Below, piece by piece: positions 6,051-6,121 of a stretch of DNA of 6,121 nucleotides (positions are counted from its first letter, which is position 1; each line of letters opens with the position of its first letter). This DNA is from Rhodoferax sp. GTDB lineage: Bacteria > Pseudomonadota > Gammaproteobacteria > Burkholderiales > Burkholderiaceae_C. Made by a program: the position numbers and the translations under genes. Where the stretch lies: assembly GCA_018882485.1 (NCBI GenBank), contig VERU01000168.1, positions 1 to 6,121 on the forward strand, written 5' to 3'. The notes beneath the pieces are model-generated. The model did not search any database, was not told the DNA's origin, and worked only from the letters and a program-made list of their open reading frames with translations.

Positions 6051-6121
6051 GGTGGCTGTAGCTCAGTTGGTAGAGTCCAGGATTGTGATTCCTGTCGTCG
6101 TGGGTTCGAGTCCCATCAGCC
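6051..6121 (+). tRNA. tRNA-His (GTG anticodon), 3' end cut by the window edge
   Basis: The anticodon arm is a perfect 5-bp stem, CAGGA (6078-6082) and TCCTG (6090-6094), around the loop TTGTGAT with anticodon GTG at 6085-6087. The D arm has the stem GCTC (6061-6064) and GAGT (6073-6076), with one G-U pair. The T arm contains GTGGG, then TTCGAGT, then CCCAT. The 5' end is GGTGGCT, so G6051 can be the extra G at position -1 that is typical of tRNA-His. The last bases seen (AGCC) start the 3' acceptor strand, and the rest lies beyond the window. The gene is cut by the sequence boundary and is not a pseudogene. A consensus -10 box lies about 10 nt upstream. Confidence 0.95.

Noticed and set aside
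1..6121. CRISPR arrays, insertion sequences, integrase or attachment sites
   Set aside because: I saw no regularly spaced direct repeats, transposase or integrase motifs, or tRNA fragment duplications. The tRNA at the right edge is simply truncated by the window.

Overview
The window looks like chromosomal housekeeping DNA of a high-GC betaproteobacterium, most likely of the order Burkholderiales and probably close to the Comamonadaceae. The reasons are the RlmD sequence style ([18 protein letters not shown] and the [11 protein letters not shown] ending), the gene order surE-pcm-nlpD-exonuclease-rlmD, the tRNA-His sequence, and a short palindromic repeat inside rlmD that resembles elements I remember from Comamonadaceae genomes. 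This assignment comes from recognition alone; no database was searched.

Layout. Positions 1-93 hold no assignable gene; they may contain the tail of a convergent gene and a weak terminator for the operon on the minus strand. From 4895 down to 94 a tightly packed minus-strand operon runs in the order surE (nucleotidase), pcm (isoaspartyl methyltransferase), nlpD (LysM/LytM lipoprotein), a PolB-like 3'-5' exonuclease, and rlmD (23S rRNA m5U1939 methyltransferase). The gaps are 12, about -4, -4 and -8 nt, so the genes are almost certainly co-transcribed and translationally coupled. A 114-bp divergent intergenic region (4896-5009) separates the operon from a plus-strand quinone-oxidoreductase-like gene (5010-5987). 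A tRNA-His gene with its own consensus -10 box follows at 6051 and is cut by the window's right edge.

How the genes work together. surE-pcm-nlpD is the classic stationary-phase and repair cluster that in many gammaproteobacteria leads into rpoS. Here nlpD is followed directly by a DEDDy exonuclease and rlmD, with no rpoS in the window. SurE (nucleotide phosphatase), Pcm (repair of aged proteins), the exonuclease (nucleic-acid processing) and RlmD (rRNA modification) are maintenance functions, while NlpD acts in the envelope during cell division.

Most of the window is ordinary. The points most worth a second look are the AT-rich palindromic repeat read in frame inside rlmD, the hairpin that overlaps the surE stop and sequesters the pcm ribosome binding site, and the replacement of rpoS by an exonuclease/rlmD pair. 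I found no convincing new defence, mobile or regulatory system.
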